6,226 bases of DNA from Clostridia bacterium (GCA_030619245.1 JAUXBS010000077.1:1-6226), one strand, 5' to 3'; numbered from the stretch's first letter, positions 1 through 6,089 are shown. Notes: a model not told the origin generated them from the letters alone. Made by a program: numbers and translations.

Positions 1-246
1 ATGTTGAGTCGGGGTACTTATTATATTGGAGGGGAAAGATTCCACGAAAAAATAAAGAGTTTCAAATTTAATAATAAAAGAGAGAATATTATTGGACTAC
101 AGATCGCGGATTTGAGCGCATATCCACTTGCAAGGCATTATTTATCTCCGGAAGTGCCAAATAAATCTTTTGAAGTGATAAAAGAAAAAATATATTGTAA
201 TAAAGATGGTAAAAGAGAAGGATGGGGATTTAAAGTGTTTCCTTAA
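1..246 (+). CDS. DUF3800 family protein, C-terminal part (5' end outside window)
   Basis: The 81 visible residues match the C-terminal end of DUF3800 proteins: a GTYYIGGERFHEKI segment, the family's most recognisable stretch GLQIADLSAYPLARH (about residues 32-46), and an ending in GWGFKVFP followed by TAA. Family members are usually around 200-250 residues, so this is probably the last third of a gene that begins upstream; the ATG at base 1 is most likely an internal Met at the window edge. DUF3800 proteins are widespread, often in accessory DNA. An RNase H-like fold has been suggested for them, but the function is not established. The DNA is AT-rich compared with the helicase gene at the other end. 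The stop codon sits directly before a bidirectional terminator and a convergent small RNA gene. Family assignment is firm; molecular role is unknown. Confidence 0.85.
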   Translation: MLSRGTYYIGGERFHEKIKSFKFNNKRENIIGLQIADLSAYPLARHYLSPEVPNKSFEVIKEKIYCNKDGKREGWGFKVFP

Positions 247-308
247 AAATAAAAAACTTCTCGCAAGAGAAGTCTTTTATCGACCGGGGAAACCCCGATC
301 CTTTAATT
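247..308 (-). ncRNA. Small structured RNA, about 60 nt, two hairpins, convergent with DUF3800
   Basis: Transcription from the promoter at 315-343 should start at the A opposite base 308 and run leftward. The RNA has a short leader (308-301), then hairpin 1: GAUCGGGG (300-293) pairs with CCCCGGUC (289-282) around a UUU loop, giving 8 pairs including one U-G. After a linker rich in A comes hairpin 2: ACUUCUC (273-267), loop UUGC, GAGAAGU (262-256), then a run of U broken by one A, a Rho-independent terminator. Both hairpins contain a wobble pair that is legal only in the minus-strand RNA; the plus-strand copies have C-A or A-C mismatches. From memory, candidate RNA families named DUF3800-I and following were published for structured RNAs next to DUF3800 genes, and this may belong to one of them; I could not match it to a specific family. 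No open reading frame of note lies inside. Expression is inferred, not shown. Confidence 0.72.
249..278. terminator. Bidirectional intrinsic terminator between DUF3800 and the small RNA
   Basis: ACTTCTC (256-262) pairs with GAGAAGT (267-273) around a 4-base loop. On the plus strand the stem is followed by CTTTTAT and can end the DUF3800 transcript. On the minus strand it is followed by TTTTTATTTT, a much better U-tract, and the stem extends through a G-U pair and several A-U pairs (274-278 with 251-255). It therefore works best for leftward transcription, that is, for the small RNA. Confidence 0.8.
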
Positions 309-314
309 AATTTT

Positions 315-343
315 ATTATATCATACAAATGATGGTTTGTCAA
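315..343 (-). promoter_or_regulatory. Consensus sigma70 promoter for the small RNA
   Basis: Read on the minus strand, the -35 is TTGACA (343-338), the spacer is exactly 17 bases (337-321), and the -10 is TATAAT (320-315) preceded by TGA, an extended -10. Both hexamers are perfect consensus. The DNA just upstream (344-360) is very AT-rich, as in an UP element. The predicted start is A at 308. The only thing between this promoter and the next minus-strand terminator is the two-hairpin RNA, so that is its target. This is the best promoter in the window and implies strong constitutive transcription. Confidence 0.85.
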
Positions 344-346
344 GAA

Positions 347-391
347 TTATTTAATTTTTTCTTTTTGCGTAAGACGATTCTTTTTAGTCAG
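347..391 (-). other. Short reading frame resembling the start of RNase P protein (RnpA)
   Basis: On the minus strand, a GAGG (404-401) is followed 9 bases later by CTG at 391-389, then 13 more codons and TAA at 349-347, encoding LTKKNRLTQKEKIK. RnpA proteins typically begin with M-L-x-K-x-N-R-L-T-K-K-x-x-F, so the KKNRLT core looks like an RnpA N-terminus whose start has changed from ATG to CTG and which stops after 14 residues. It ends 3 bases before the -35 of the small RNA promoter. It may be a decayed remnant or chance; there is no rpmH or yidD beside it. Confidence 0.2.
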
Positions 392-456
392 GGTATTCTG
401 CCTCTATTTTTTATATTCATGTAATAAAGTATTTCAGTATTCCATTTCCTTTTTAA

Positions 457-588
457 CTATCTTAAATCAATATCTCTAATAATATATTCTGAAGACTCTA
501 TGTCTTCATCTTTTAAAATTTTAGATAATGGGCAAAAAGCACATGCAATTGTACCTGTTAATATCTTATCGCAAACTGAAGGTTGCAG
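457..588 (-). pseudogene. Possible gene remnant: cysteine-containing C-terminal fragment
   Basis: A minus-strand frame of 43 codons ends at TAG (459-457). It contains C at positions 6, 16 and 19 in the contexts SVCDK and ACAFCP, followed by an acidic, protein-like tail ILKDEDIESSEYIIRDIDLR. The composition looks like a real protein end with a possible metal or disulfide cysteine cluster. No ATG, GTG or TTG lies in the open stretch, and an in-frame TAG (591-589) interrupts it; beyond that stop the frame reads into the probable repeat at 611-663. I infer the 3' end of a gene truncated by the repeat. The family is not recognised, and it could also be a chance open frame. Confidence 0.3.
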
Positions 589-610
589 CTACCAATGAGC
601 ATTATATTTG

Positions 611-663
611 GTAGTTGAAGGCGAAACTTGTACTGAGCAAGGCCGAAGGATAGGGTGAGGGGG
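611..663. repeat. Probable copy of a dispersed intergenic repeat (CTTGTACTGAGC...CGAAGG type)
   Basis: The segment contains GCGAAACTTGTACTGAGC (621-638) followed by AAGGCCGAAGG (639-649) and TAGGGTGAGGGGG. It resembles, from memory, a sequence widespread as a short intergenic repeat in unrelated and uncultured bacteria, usually CTTGTACTGAGCGAAGTCGAAG. Only one copy lies in this window, so repetition cannot be shown here. It sits downstream of ispH, in a non-coding interval, which suits such elements. Confidence 0.4.
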
Positions 664-698
664 ATGAAAATCAATTTGAAAGGTAATGATAATATACT

Positions 699-1538
699 CT
701 ATTCTATTGACCGCAGGTAAGCTATTACGCTGTCCGTGGCAGCATCGGGGGTTGAAGCGCCCGAAGTAACTCCCACGCTCTTTGCGTTCCTGAACCAGGA
801 CGGGTTGATTTCACTTCTTGACTGTATCCAGTAACTTCTTCTGTTAAGTGAGCGGGATATCTCGTAGAGCCTCTTGGTATTGGCGCTTGTCTTTGAGCCA
901 ATGATTATCATGACATCGTTTTTAAGGGGGAGTTCGGTGATTTCCTTCTGTTTAAATGTGGTTGGTTTGCATATTGTGTTAAAGAACTTCAGGTTCTTTA
1001 TTTTTTTTCTTAATAGCCCTACTATTTTATTTACATTCTCTATGTTCTGAGTGGACTGGACTACAACACAAAACCTGTTGGATTTATTGAGTTTACTGAA
1101 CGGTATTTTGCCGGGGTTGTCTATTATTAGCGCCTTGTTCCTGAGGTGCCCCACAATCCCCTTAACTTCATCATGGTCCCTGTCGCCAATAACAATAATT
1201 TTATAACCGTTATCCTCCATTTCTTCGGCTATCTTGTGAATCTCCTTTACCATCGTGCAGGTCGTATCAATGATGTTATAGCCGAGTGAAAGCGCCTTTT
1301 CAAAGGTTTTCTTGGGGGCGCCGTGAGCGCGTATTATAATGGTCCGGCCTTTGCCTCTGGTGAGCTTTCCTGTTTTTTTTATTCCTGCGGATATTATTTC
1401 TTTAACCACGTCTTCGTTGTGTACTATGTCCCCGAGAATGTATACATTGTCTTGTGTTTTTGCGGTTTTATAGGCAAGATTAATGGCCCTCTTGACACCG
1501 AAACAGAACCCTGCGGATTTAGCGAGGTTAATCTTCAT
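699..1538 (-). CDS. ispH: 4-hydroxy-3-methylbut-2-enyl diphosphate reductase (IspH/LytB)
   Basis: This cytoplasmic 4Fe-4S enzyme performs the last MEP-pathway step, reducing HMBPP to IPP and DMAPP for isoprenoid synthesis. The 279-residue product opens MKINLAKSAGFCFGVKRAI. Compared with E. coli IspH, the cluster ligands are present as C12, C94 and C190. The substrate residues are also present: H40 in IVHN, H72 in RAHG, H122 and E124 in DHDEVKG, T163 in VQST, S218 and N220 in TSAN, and S262 in GASTPD. The third-cysteine motif is slightly unusual, CKPTTFKQ where CxAT..RQ is common. I chose ATG 1538, which places the conserved N-terminus at residue 1; an in-frame GTG at 1568 would add 10 residues and overlap the preceding gene by 14 bases. 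The start lies 16 bp after the stop of the glycoside hydrolase, and no strong Shine-Dalgarno is visible, so translational coupling is possible. Only TAG follows; there is no gene directly downstream. Confidence 0.96.
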   Translation of the reverse strand: MKINLAKSAGFCFGVKRAINLAYKTAKTQDNVYILGDIVHNEDVVKEIISAGIKKTGKLTRGKGRTIIIRAHGAPKKTFEKALSLGYNIIDTTCTMVKEIHKIAEEMEDNGYKIIVIGDRDHDEVKGIVGHLRNKALIIDNPGKIPFSKLNKSNRFCVVVQSTQNIENVNKIVGLLRKKIKNLKFFNTICKPTTFKQKEITELPLKNDVMIIIGSKTSANTKRLYEISRSLNRRSYWIQSRSEINPSWFRNAKSVGVTSGASTPDAATDSVIAYLRSIE

Positions 1539-1554
1539 GTTAACGTTTCTTTTT

Positions 1555-4182
1555 TTATTGTAAGCCACCGTATATTATTGTGGGCGTGGCTGATAAATAA
1601 ATATTAGGTTCAAAAGTGCACTCAATTAAATTATCAGCAAAGATGTTTACTTTAACAGGAACAATGTTCTTGCCATTTTGCACTACCTTAATGTTCATTT
1701 TATTCGAACCGGTGGTTAAGTTTATGTAAAGTTTGTCAACTTCTACCGGGCTGTCCATTGTAATTGATAATTTTTGCTCGTAATTTTCCTGGTACTGCCT
1801 GTATTCAAACATTCCCGCTATGTACCCGAGAAATATAGGGGCTATCAGAGTATCGTTTGACATGTAGGTTGTATTTTTAGGCAAGCGTGGCGCCAGCCAG
1901 AACTTTTTAGCATTTTTGTCAAGGCAAAGTCCGGTCATGTTGTAATAAAGATTCCAGCATCCCGGAGAATTCATGTATGCGTAATTGCCCCAACCCTGTC
2001 CTTTACCATTATCGCCGAACGATTTGCAGGGCCAGTCCCATACCCTTGGGTGGTCTACAAATAAACCCTGCCAGGTCCTGTATGCAACTTCCAGCGCCAT
2101 GTCGGTTTTATCATTGGAAGCAGCGTAAGCGCTGAACTGGGCTACGTTGTAACCGGGCCATTGTTCGTCGTTTGAAGAAGTACACGAGCATTTTGCAGTA
2201 GGCCAGAAATGGCCGGTTAAAGGCACTCTGCCATTATATATACCCCTTTTAGCCAGGTTTGTTTTATAAATTCTGTCTATTGCCTGGTTGATTCTTGACT
2301 GGTCATGCAGTTTCCCAAGATAGAGCATATCAGCCATTATTGTGCCGCTTAACATGCCGGTGATACAAGTCAGGTTGTTTCCTGTATCGCTAATCCAGTT
2401 TATGTAATACCCGTTGGTTGGTTCCCATAGCCCTCCATCAGCAACTGTCTTCTCGAAAGTTGCCGAACCCTGGTTATACCAGTTGTTTAAAGTATCATGC
2501 CAGGTTGGTTCATTAAACAGTTTAGCCATGTACATACCGGCTTTATAACTTGCAAGTTGTATTCCAGCGGAATACGCGCTTGAACCCCAGAGGCCTCCAA
2601 CATCATATGTATTGGTTGCTCCGTGGTCGTCAACCAGGTAATCGCCTTTTCTTGTGTCGTTGTCATTGTTTCTCATGAACTTAATTGTATCTTTTATTCC
2701 GGGATAGTTAGTCTTTAGTCTGGCGAGGTCGCCTGTCCACATATAATTCCTTAATGAATGCAGTACTAAAGCTCCGCCGCTATCTCCCCCTATTGGATAA
2801 CCGCATCCGCAGCCGGTGCCCGGGTTGGGCATGTTTATACAGTTTATCCCAAAATCGTGAGGAACTGCGCCGTACACGTTTGGTGTGACAAGAGTATTGG
2901 AAATCAGGCTATCCGCGCATAATTTCATCTCGCCGTAGTCAGCCTCCGGTGAAAAGAATATGGTTCCTATGCCACAATGATACCTCTGGTCTATCGTTCC
3001 GCACATGGGCCCGTCTACAGCCTCTTCCATCACGGTGAACCTGTTGTCTTCCGCCCATATGGCATTATGTGACAGAATGTAGAGGGAATTTATCAGCATA
3101 TCCTGATACCACTCAGGGTAGTTGGAATCGAAGATTCTCTGGTGCCAGGCTTCAACCTTAGCAAGAAGTGTTGAAAAATTTGAATAACCATAATCGGCAA
3201 TAAGCTGTGCTGTAGTGAAATTATAAGGCGCCGCAGTGTGCCTGAAGCCCACAGCCCGCCCCCTTAAAACCGTGGCAGTTGACAAATTGGATACGAATTT
3301 GTTATGTAAAAAACCCTCAGCCTGGCCATCTAAAATCATGACAGCTTTGTGCCAGGCCAGGACAAAACAAATTTTCCTGGACTCGCCGGGCTTAAGTGTA
3401 ATTTTTGAGGCAAGCATACAGGAGTTTCCTTTGAAAATATTCTCTAATACCCCGTCAGAAGTAAAATCTGATTTTTTTGCTCCATAACTGGTTATTGCAG
3501 GTCCGTCATTTATAACCATAGTCGTATGACTGCCGCCTTTAAAGTTGAAATTTAATCCTTTTTTGTTGTTGGAGCCATCAGGAATTTCAGCCTGAGTGCT
3601 TTTCCCTGCGGTAGTCCATTGGGTATTCCAATTAAAGGCAAGAGCGGCATCCACGTTTATCGTTTGAGTATTGGTGATTGTGAATTCAAACATTGCAAGA
3701 GGCAGAGAGCAGTTTTTATCGTCGCCCGGTATCATGGGGGAGAATGCTTTGAGAATAAGAGTAACCGGCATGGCTGGTTTCGTGTAGGTCAGGGTTGCTT
3801 TTGGATAGAAACCTACATAGTCAATGTTTACAGCGGGTTCTGCCAGGACAGATTTGTAAATTGAGTCGTTTTTACTGGTAAATAATATAAATGGACATAC
3901 AGTTGCTTTCGTAGGCCAGTTTCCGGAATTCCTTTCACTGCAGGCAATCCCGGTAAATTTTCCGGCGCCGTTAATCTCTATCTGTCCTACGCCCATACCG
4001 CCAAGAGGAATCCAGCCAAGGTTCAAGGGGGGATTGGCTGGAACAGTATAAGAAAATGCCATTCTGTCACCGTTCGACAACAATAATAACATCACGAGTA
4101 AAATTATCTTCGTATTATCTTTCAGCATTTTGTCTTTTCTCGTTTCTTTCCCTGTCTTTGAAGTTTGTAGATTAATTGACAT
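1555..4182 (-). CDS. Secreted GBA2-like glycoside hydrolase (GH116 type)
   Basis: The 875-residue protein looks like bacterial relatives of non-lysosomal glucosylceramidase GBA2, which cleave beta-glucosides (some members also beta-xylosides or N-acetylglucosaminides). A basic N-terminus and a hydrophobic core I26-S36 form a signal peptide, so it acts outside the cytoplasm. Residues 45-340 match the GH116 N-terminal beta-sandwich: IPLGGMGVGQIEINGAGKF at 58-76, AFSPMIPGDDKNCSLPLAMF at 146-165. Residues 345-800 match the (alpha/alpha)6 catalytic domain. Aligning by eye to GBA2, E386 in TVMEEAVDG falls on the nucleophile and D527 in NTYDVGG on the acid/base; their 141-residue spacing is close to GBA2's 150. 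EQWPGYNVAQFSAYA (673-687) matches the late conserved block. The last 70 residues look like an added beta-rich tail. ATG 4182 is preceded by AAAGGA at good spacing, favouring it over Met19 (4128). The substrate is unknown; ispH follows by 16 bp. Confidence 0.88.
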   Translation of the reverse strand: MSINLQTSKTGKETRKDKMLKDNTKIILLVMLLLLSNGDRMAFSYTVPANPPLNLGWIPLGGMGVGQIEINGAGKFTGIACSERNSGNWPTKATVCPFILFTSKNDSIYKSVLAEPAVNIDYVGFYPKATLTYTKPAMPVTLILKAFSPMIPGDDKNCSLPLAMFEFTITNTQTINVDAALAFNWNTQWTTAGKSTQAEIPDGSNNKKGLNFNFKGGSHTTMVINDGPAITSYGAKKSDFTSDGVLENIFKGNSCMLASKITLKPGESRKICFVLAWHKAVMILDGQAEGFLHNKFVSNLSTATVLRGRAVGFRHTAAPYNFTTAQLIADYGYSNFSTLLAKVEAWHQRIFDSNYPEWYQDMLINSLYILSHNAIWAEDNRFTVMEEAVDGPMCGTIDQRYHCGIGTIFFSPEADYGEMKLCADSLISNTLVTPNVYGAVPHDFGINCINMPNPGTGCGCGYPIGGDSGGALVLHSLRNYMWTGDLARLKTNYPGIKDTIKFMRNNDNDTRKGDYLVDDHGATNTYDVGGLWGSSAYSAGIQLASYKAGMYMAKLFNEPTWHDTLNNWYNQGSATFEKTVADGGLWEPTNGYYINWISDTGNNLTCITGMLSGTIMADMLYLGKLHDQSRINQAIDRIYKTNLAKRGIYNGRVPLTGHFWPTAKCSCTSSNDEQWPGYNVAQFSAYAASNDKTDMALEVAYRTWQGLFVDHPRVWDWPCKSFGDNGKGQGWGNYAYMNSPGCWNLYYNMTGLCLDKNAKKFWLAPRLPKNTTYMSNDTLIAPIFLGYIAGMFEYRQYQENYEQKLSITMDSPVEVDKLYINLTTGSNKMNIKVVQNGKNIVPVKVNIFADNLIECTFEPNIYLSATPTIIYGGLQ

Positions 4183-4191
4183 GTTCGTTTA

Positions 4192-4197
4192 TCCTTT
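4192..4197 (-). promoter_or_regulatory. Ribosome binding site deciding the glycoside hydrolase start
   Basis: AAAGGA on the minus strand lies 9 bases before ATG 4182. The alternative Met19 codon at 4128 has only a weak purine run before it, so the longer form with an extended signal-peptide n-region is preferred. Confidence 0.6.
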
Positions 4198-4233
4198 CAA
4201 AAGAATAATTTTAATCCAACATCACTACCTTTA

Positions 4234-4239
4234 ATTATA
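4234..4239 (-). promoter_or_regulatory. Candidate -10 element for the hydrolase-ispH unit
   Basis: TATAAT occurs on the minus strand (4239-4234), 52 bases before the hydrolase start, predicting transcription from about 4227. No good -35 is found at 16-18 bases; TTGGAT (4259-4254) is only 14 bases away. This may mean an activator-dependent promoter or a chance TATAAT in AT-rich DNA. Confidence 0.3.
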
Positions 4240-4399
4240 TAATACCTAAACTAATCCAATTTAGCCATAAAAAAATACTAAAATTACTTTGCAAGATACC
4301 TGTCTCCCTGTAATTCTCCCACAAATATCTAATAATATTCAGGAGTTTACTTGCCGTAACAAAAATCGGTTCATCACAGCTGACTTGTTATTTATTTTC

Positions 4400-4428
4400 T
4401 TGCATTAATACTTACTTGTTTATATAAT
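4400..4428 (+). promoter_or_regulatory. Candidate sigma70 promoter for the Pif1 helicase gene
   Basis: TTGCAT (4400-4405), a 17-base spacer and a perfect TATAAT (4423-4428) give a predicted start near 4435 and a leader of about 80 bases before the TTG start at 4515. The -35 matches consensus in only its first three bases, so moderate strength is expected. Confidence 0.45.
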
Positions 4429-4500
4429 TATTCAGATTGACTCATTTACCGGGAAGGAAAAGCCAATTGTTGCCTGGGCAACCGATAATCCGGTTTTTAC

Positions 4501-4508
4501 AGGAAGGA
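4501..4508 (+). promoter_or_regulatory. Strong Shine-Dalgarno deciding the TTG start of the helicase
   Basis: AGGAAGGA ends 6 bases before TTG at 4515-4517. The longer in-frame alternative, TTG at 4437, has no such site, lies on the predicted transcription start and encodes 26 residues unlike the family. Confidence 0.75.
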
Positions 4509-4514
4509 CGGTAT

Positions 4515-6089
4515 TTGCAGAACATAGAAATAAACGAACAGTTTAAAAAAGCTCTTGACCTGTTGGAGAAAACAAATAAGAATGTTTTTATAACAGGCAG
4601 GGCCGGAACGGGAAAATCAACCCTTCTGGATTATTTCAGGAACAAAACCGGAAAGAAGGTTGTCGTTCTTGCTCCCACCGGGGTTGCCGCGGTCAACGTA
4701 AAGGGGCAGACCATACACTCATTCTTCGGTTTCAAGCCAGATATCACGCTTAGCAAGGTCAAAAAAACTTCCAGCGCCAAAAAAAGAAAGCTTTACATGA
4801 GTATTGATACCATTATCATAGATGAGATTTCTATGGTCAGGGCGGATTTGCTGGACTGTGTGGATAAATATTTGAGATTGAACTGCGGTAAGAATAAACT
4901 GCCTTTCGGCGGCAGGCAAATGGTATTCATAGGCGATTTATACCAGTTACCTCCCGTAATCAAGAGTAAGGAACGTGAATATTTCAAGAGCAGGTATGCC
5001 ACGGGCTATTTCTTCTCGTCAGACGCGTTCAGGGACATTAAGATGGATTTAATTGAACTGCTGAAAATATACCGCCAGAAAGACGAAACTTTCATAGAAA
5101 TACTGAACGCTATACGCAACAACACCGTAACCCCGGAATTACTGGATATACTGAACGAGAGATATGACAGCGGGTTCAGGCCCGGGAAGGACGATTTTTA
5201 CGTCTACCTGACGCCTTATAACAGGAATGCCCGCGATATTAATGAAGTTCATCTTAAGGAAATAAGGGGAAGGCCGGTAAGCTTTGAAGGGGATGTGCAG
5301 GGTGACTTCAGTGAAAAAGAAATGCCTACTGAAAAGACACTGCTGCTGAAGACCGGCGCCCAGGTAATGCTGCTGAACAACGACCCTTCGGGCAGGTGGG
5401 TTAACGGCACTATCGGTAAGATAACCGGCATGGAATATAATGAAAAAGATGATATATACACCATTCTCACAGAACTCAACGGTGGAGACATCGTTGGAGT
5501 GATACCCTATAAATGGGAGATATTCGAATACAGGTATGATAGGAATTCCCGGAGCCTTGAATTTGAAACAATAGGTTCGTTCACTCAATATCCCCTGCGG
5601 CTTGCCTGGGCGATAACTATACACAAGAGCCAGGGCAAGACCTTTAACAAAGTCATAATAGACCTGGGCCGGGGAACGTTTTCGCCCGGCCAGATGTACG
5701 TGGGGCTCAGCCGTTGCGCTTCACTTGAAGGGCTTGTCCTCAAACAGAGAATCCAGAAGAAACACATATTCTATGACTGGAAGGTTGCGAATTTCATGAC
5801 CGGGTACCAGTACCGTATATCGGAAGAAAAAATACCTGTTGAGGATAAAGTCGGGGCAATAGAAAGGTCAATCAAGAACGGGTCCATGCTGGAAATAGTG
5901 TATCTCAAGTCAAGCGACGTGAAATCCTTCAGGATAATAGAGCCTCAATCGGTAGGGATGATGGAATACAAGGACCGGCCTTTCCTGGGGGTTGAGGCAT
6001 TCTGCCTGAAGAGGAAGAAAATGAGGAACTTCAGGGTTGACAGGATTTTAGAGATGAAAGAAGTAAAAAAACTTAAACGCTTACATTAA
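4515..6089 (+). CDS. Pif1-family ATP-dependent DNA helicase with C-terminal WYL-like domain
   Basis: This superfamily 1B, 5'-to-3' DNA helicase unwinds duplexes, forks and often G-quadruplexes in the cytoplasm. The product has 524 residues when started at TTG 4515, whose Shine-Dalgarno is strong. Motifs in order: Walker A GRAGTGKST (28-36), motif Ia APTGVAAVNVKGQTIHSFF (53-71), Walker B IIIDEISMV (100-108), motif III GDLYQLPPV (140-148), IYRQKD (185-190), the Pif1-type QVMLLNND (283-290), the late UvrD-like motifs LAWAITIHKSQGKTF (363-377), and GQMYVGLSRC (392-401). Residues about 442-517 resemble a WYL domain: AIERSIKNGSMLEIVYL, then RIIEPQSVG, then FRVDRILEM. A WYL domain at the C-terminus of a Thermotoga Pif1 has been reported as an accessory single-strand DNA binding module, and the same role is likely here. 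The gene stands alone, divergent from the hydrolase; no defence partners are visible. No terminator hairpin follows. Confidence 0.95.
   Translation: MQNIEINEQFKKALDLLEKTNKNVFITGRAGTGKSTLLDYFRNKTGKKVVVLAPTGVAAVNVKGQTIHSFFGFKPDITLSKVKKTSSAKKRKLYMSIDTIIIDEISMVRADLLDCVDKYLRLNCGKNKLPFGGRQMVFIGDLYQLPPVIKSKEREYFKSRYATGYFFSSDAFRDIKMDLIELLKIYRQKDETFIEILNAIRNNTVTPELLDILNERYDSGFRPGKDDFYVYLTPYNRNARDINEVHLKEIRGRPVSFEGDVQGDFSEKEMPTEKTLLLKTGAQVMLLNNDPSGRWVNGTIGKITGMEYNEKDDIYTILTELNGGDIVGVIPYKWEIFEYRYDRNSRSLEFETIGSFTQYPLRLAWAITIHKSQGKTFNKVIIDLGRGTFSPGQMYVGLSRCASLEGLVLKQRIQKKHIFYDWKVANFMTGYQYRISEEKIPVEDKVGAIERSIKNGSMLEIVYLKSSDVKSFRIIEPQSVGMMEYKDRPFLGVEAFCLKRKKMRNFRVDRILEMKEVKKLKRLH

Larger units (their letters stand above)
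344..698. other. Gene-poor interval between the small RNA promoter and ispH
   Basis: No intact gene was found on either strand. The interval is AT-rich at 344-480 and contains the RnpA-like scrap, the cysteine fragment and the probable repeat listed separately. No convincing intrinsic terminator for ispH is visible immediately after its stop codon at 701-699. The combination of broken coding-like pieces, a repeat and a new strong promoter suggests a spot that has been disrupted by past insertions. Confidence 0.6.
4183..4514. other. Divergent intergenic region between the hydrolase and the helicase
   Basis: This AT-rich stretch separates two divergently transcribed genes and should contain both promoters. 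It has a perfect -10 hexamer for each direction, listed separately. An open frame runs through 4437-4514 into the helicase, but its N-terminal residues do not resemble the family. No clear operator palindrome, riboswitch fold or small RNA was seen in it. Confidence 0.6.

Noticed and set aside
664..720. Plus-strand 18-residue frame MKINLKGND... after GGTGAGGGGG
   Set aside because: The purine-rich stretch belongs to the probable repeat, and the frame runs antisense into ispH. The MKINL shared with IspH's start is encoded by different codons and is taken as chance.
1539..1568. Longer ispH start at GTG 1568
   Set aside because: It adds residues not seen in IspH proteins and overlaps the hydrolase; the ATG at 1538 gives the standard N-terminus.
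1323..1607. Plus-strand open frame of 94 codons
   Set aside because: It lies antisense to ispH and the end of the hydrolase, both strongly supported, and its translation resembles no family.
4437..4514. Longer helicase start at the first TTG
   Set aside because: No ribosome site precedes it, it coincides with the predicted transcription start, and the added 26 residues do not fit the Pif1 N-terminus.
5139..5624. Minus-strand open frame of 161 codons
   Set aside because: It is a shadow of the Pif1 coding sequence, with no ribosome site and no recognisable motif.
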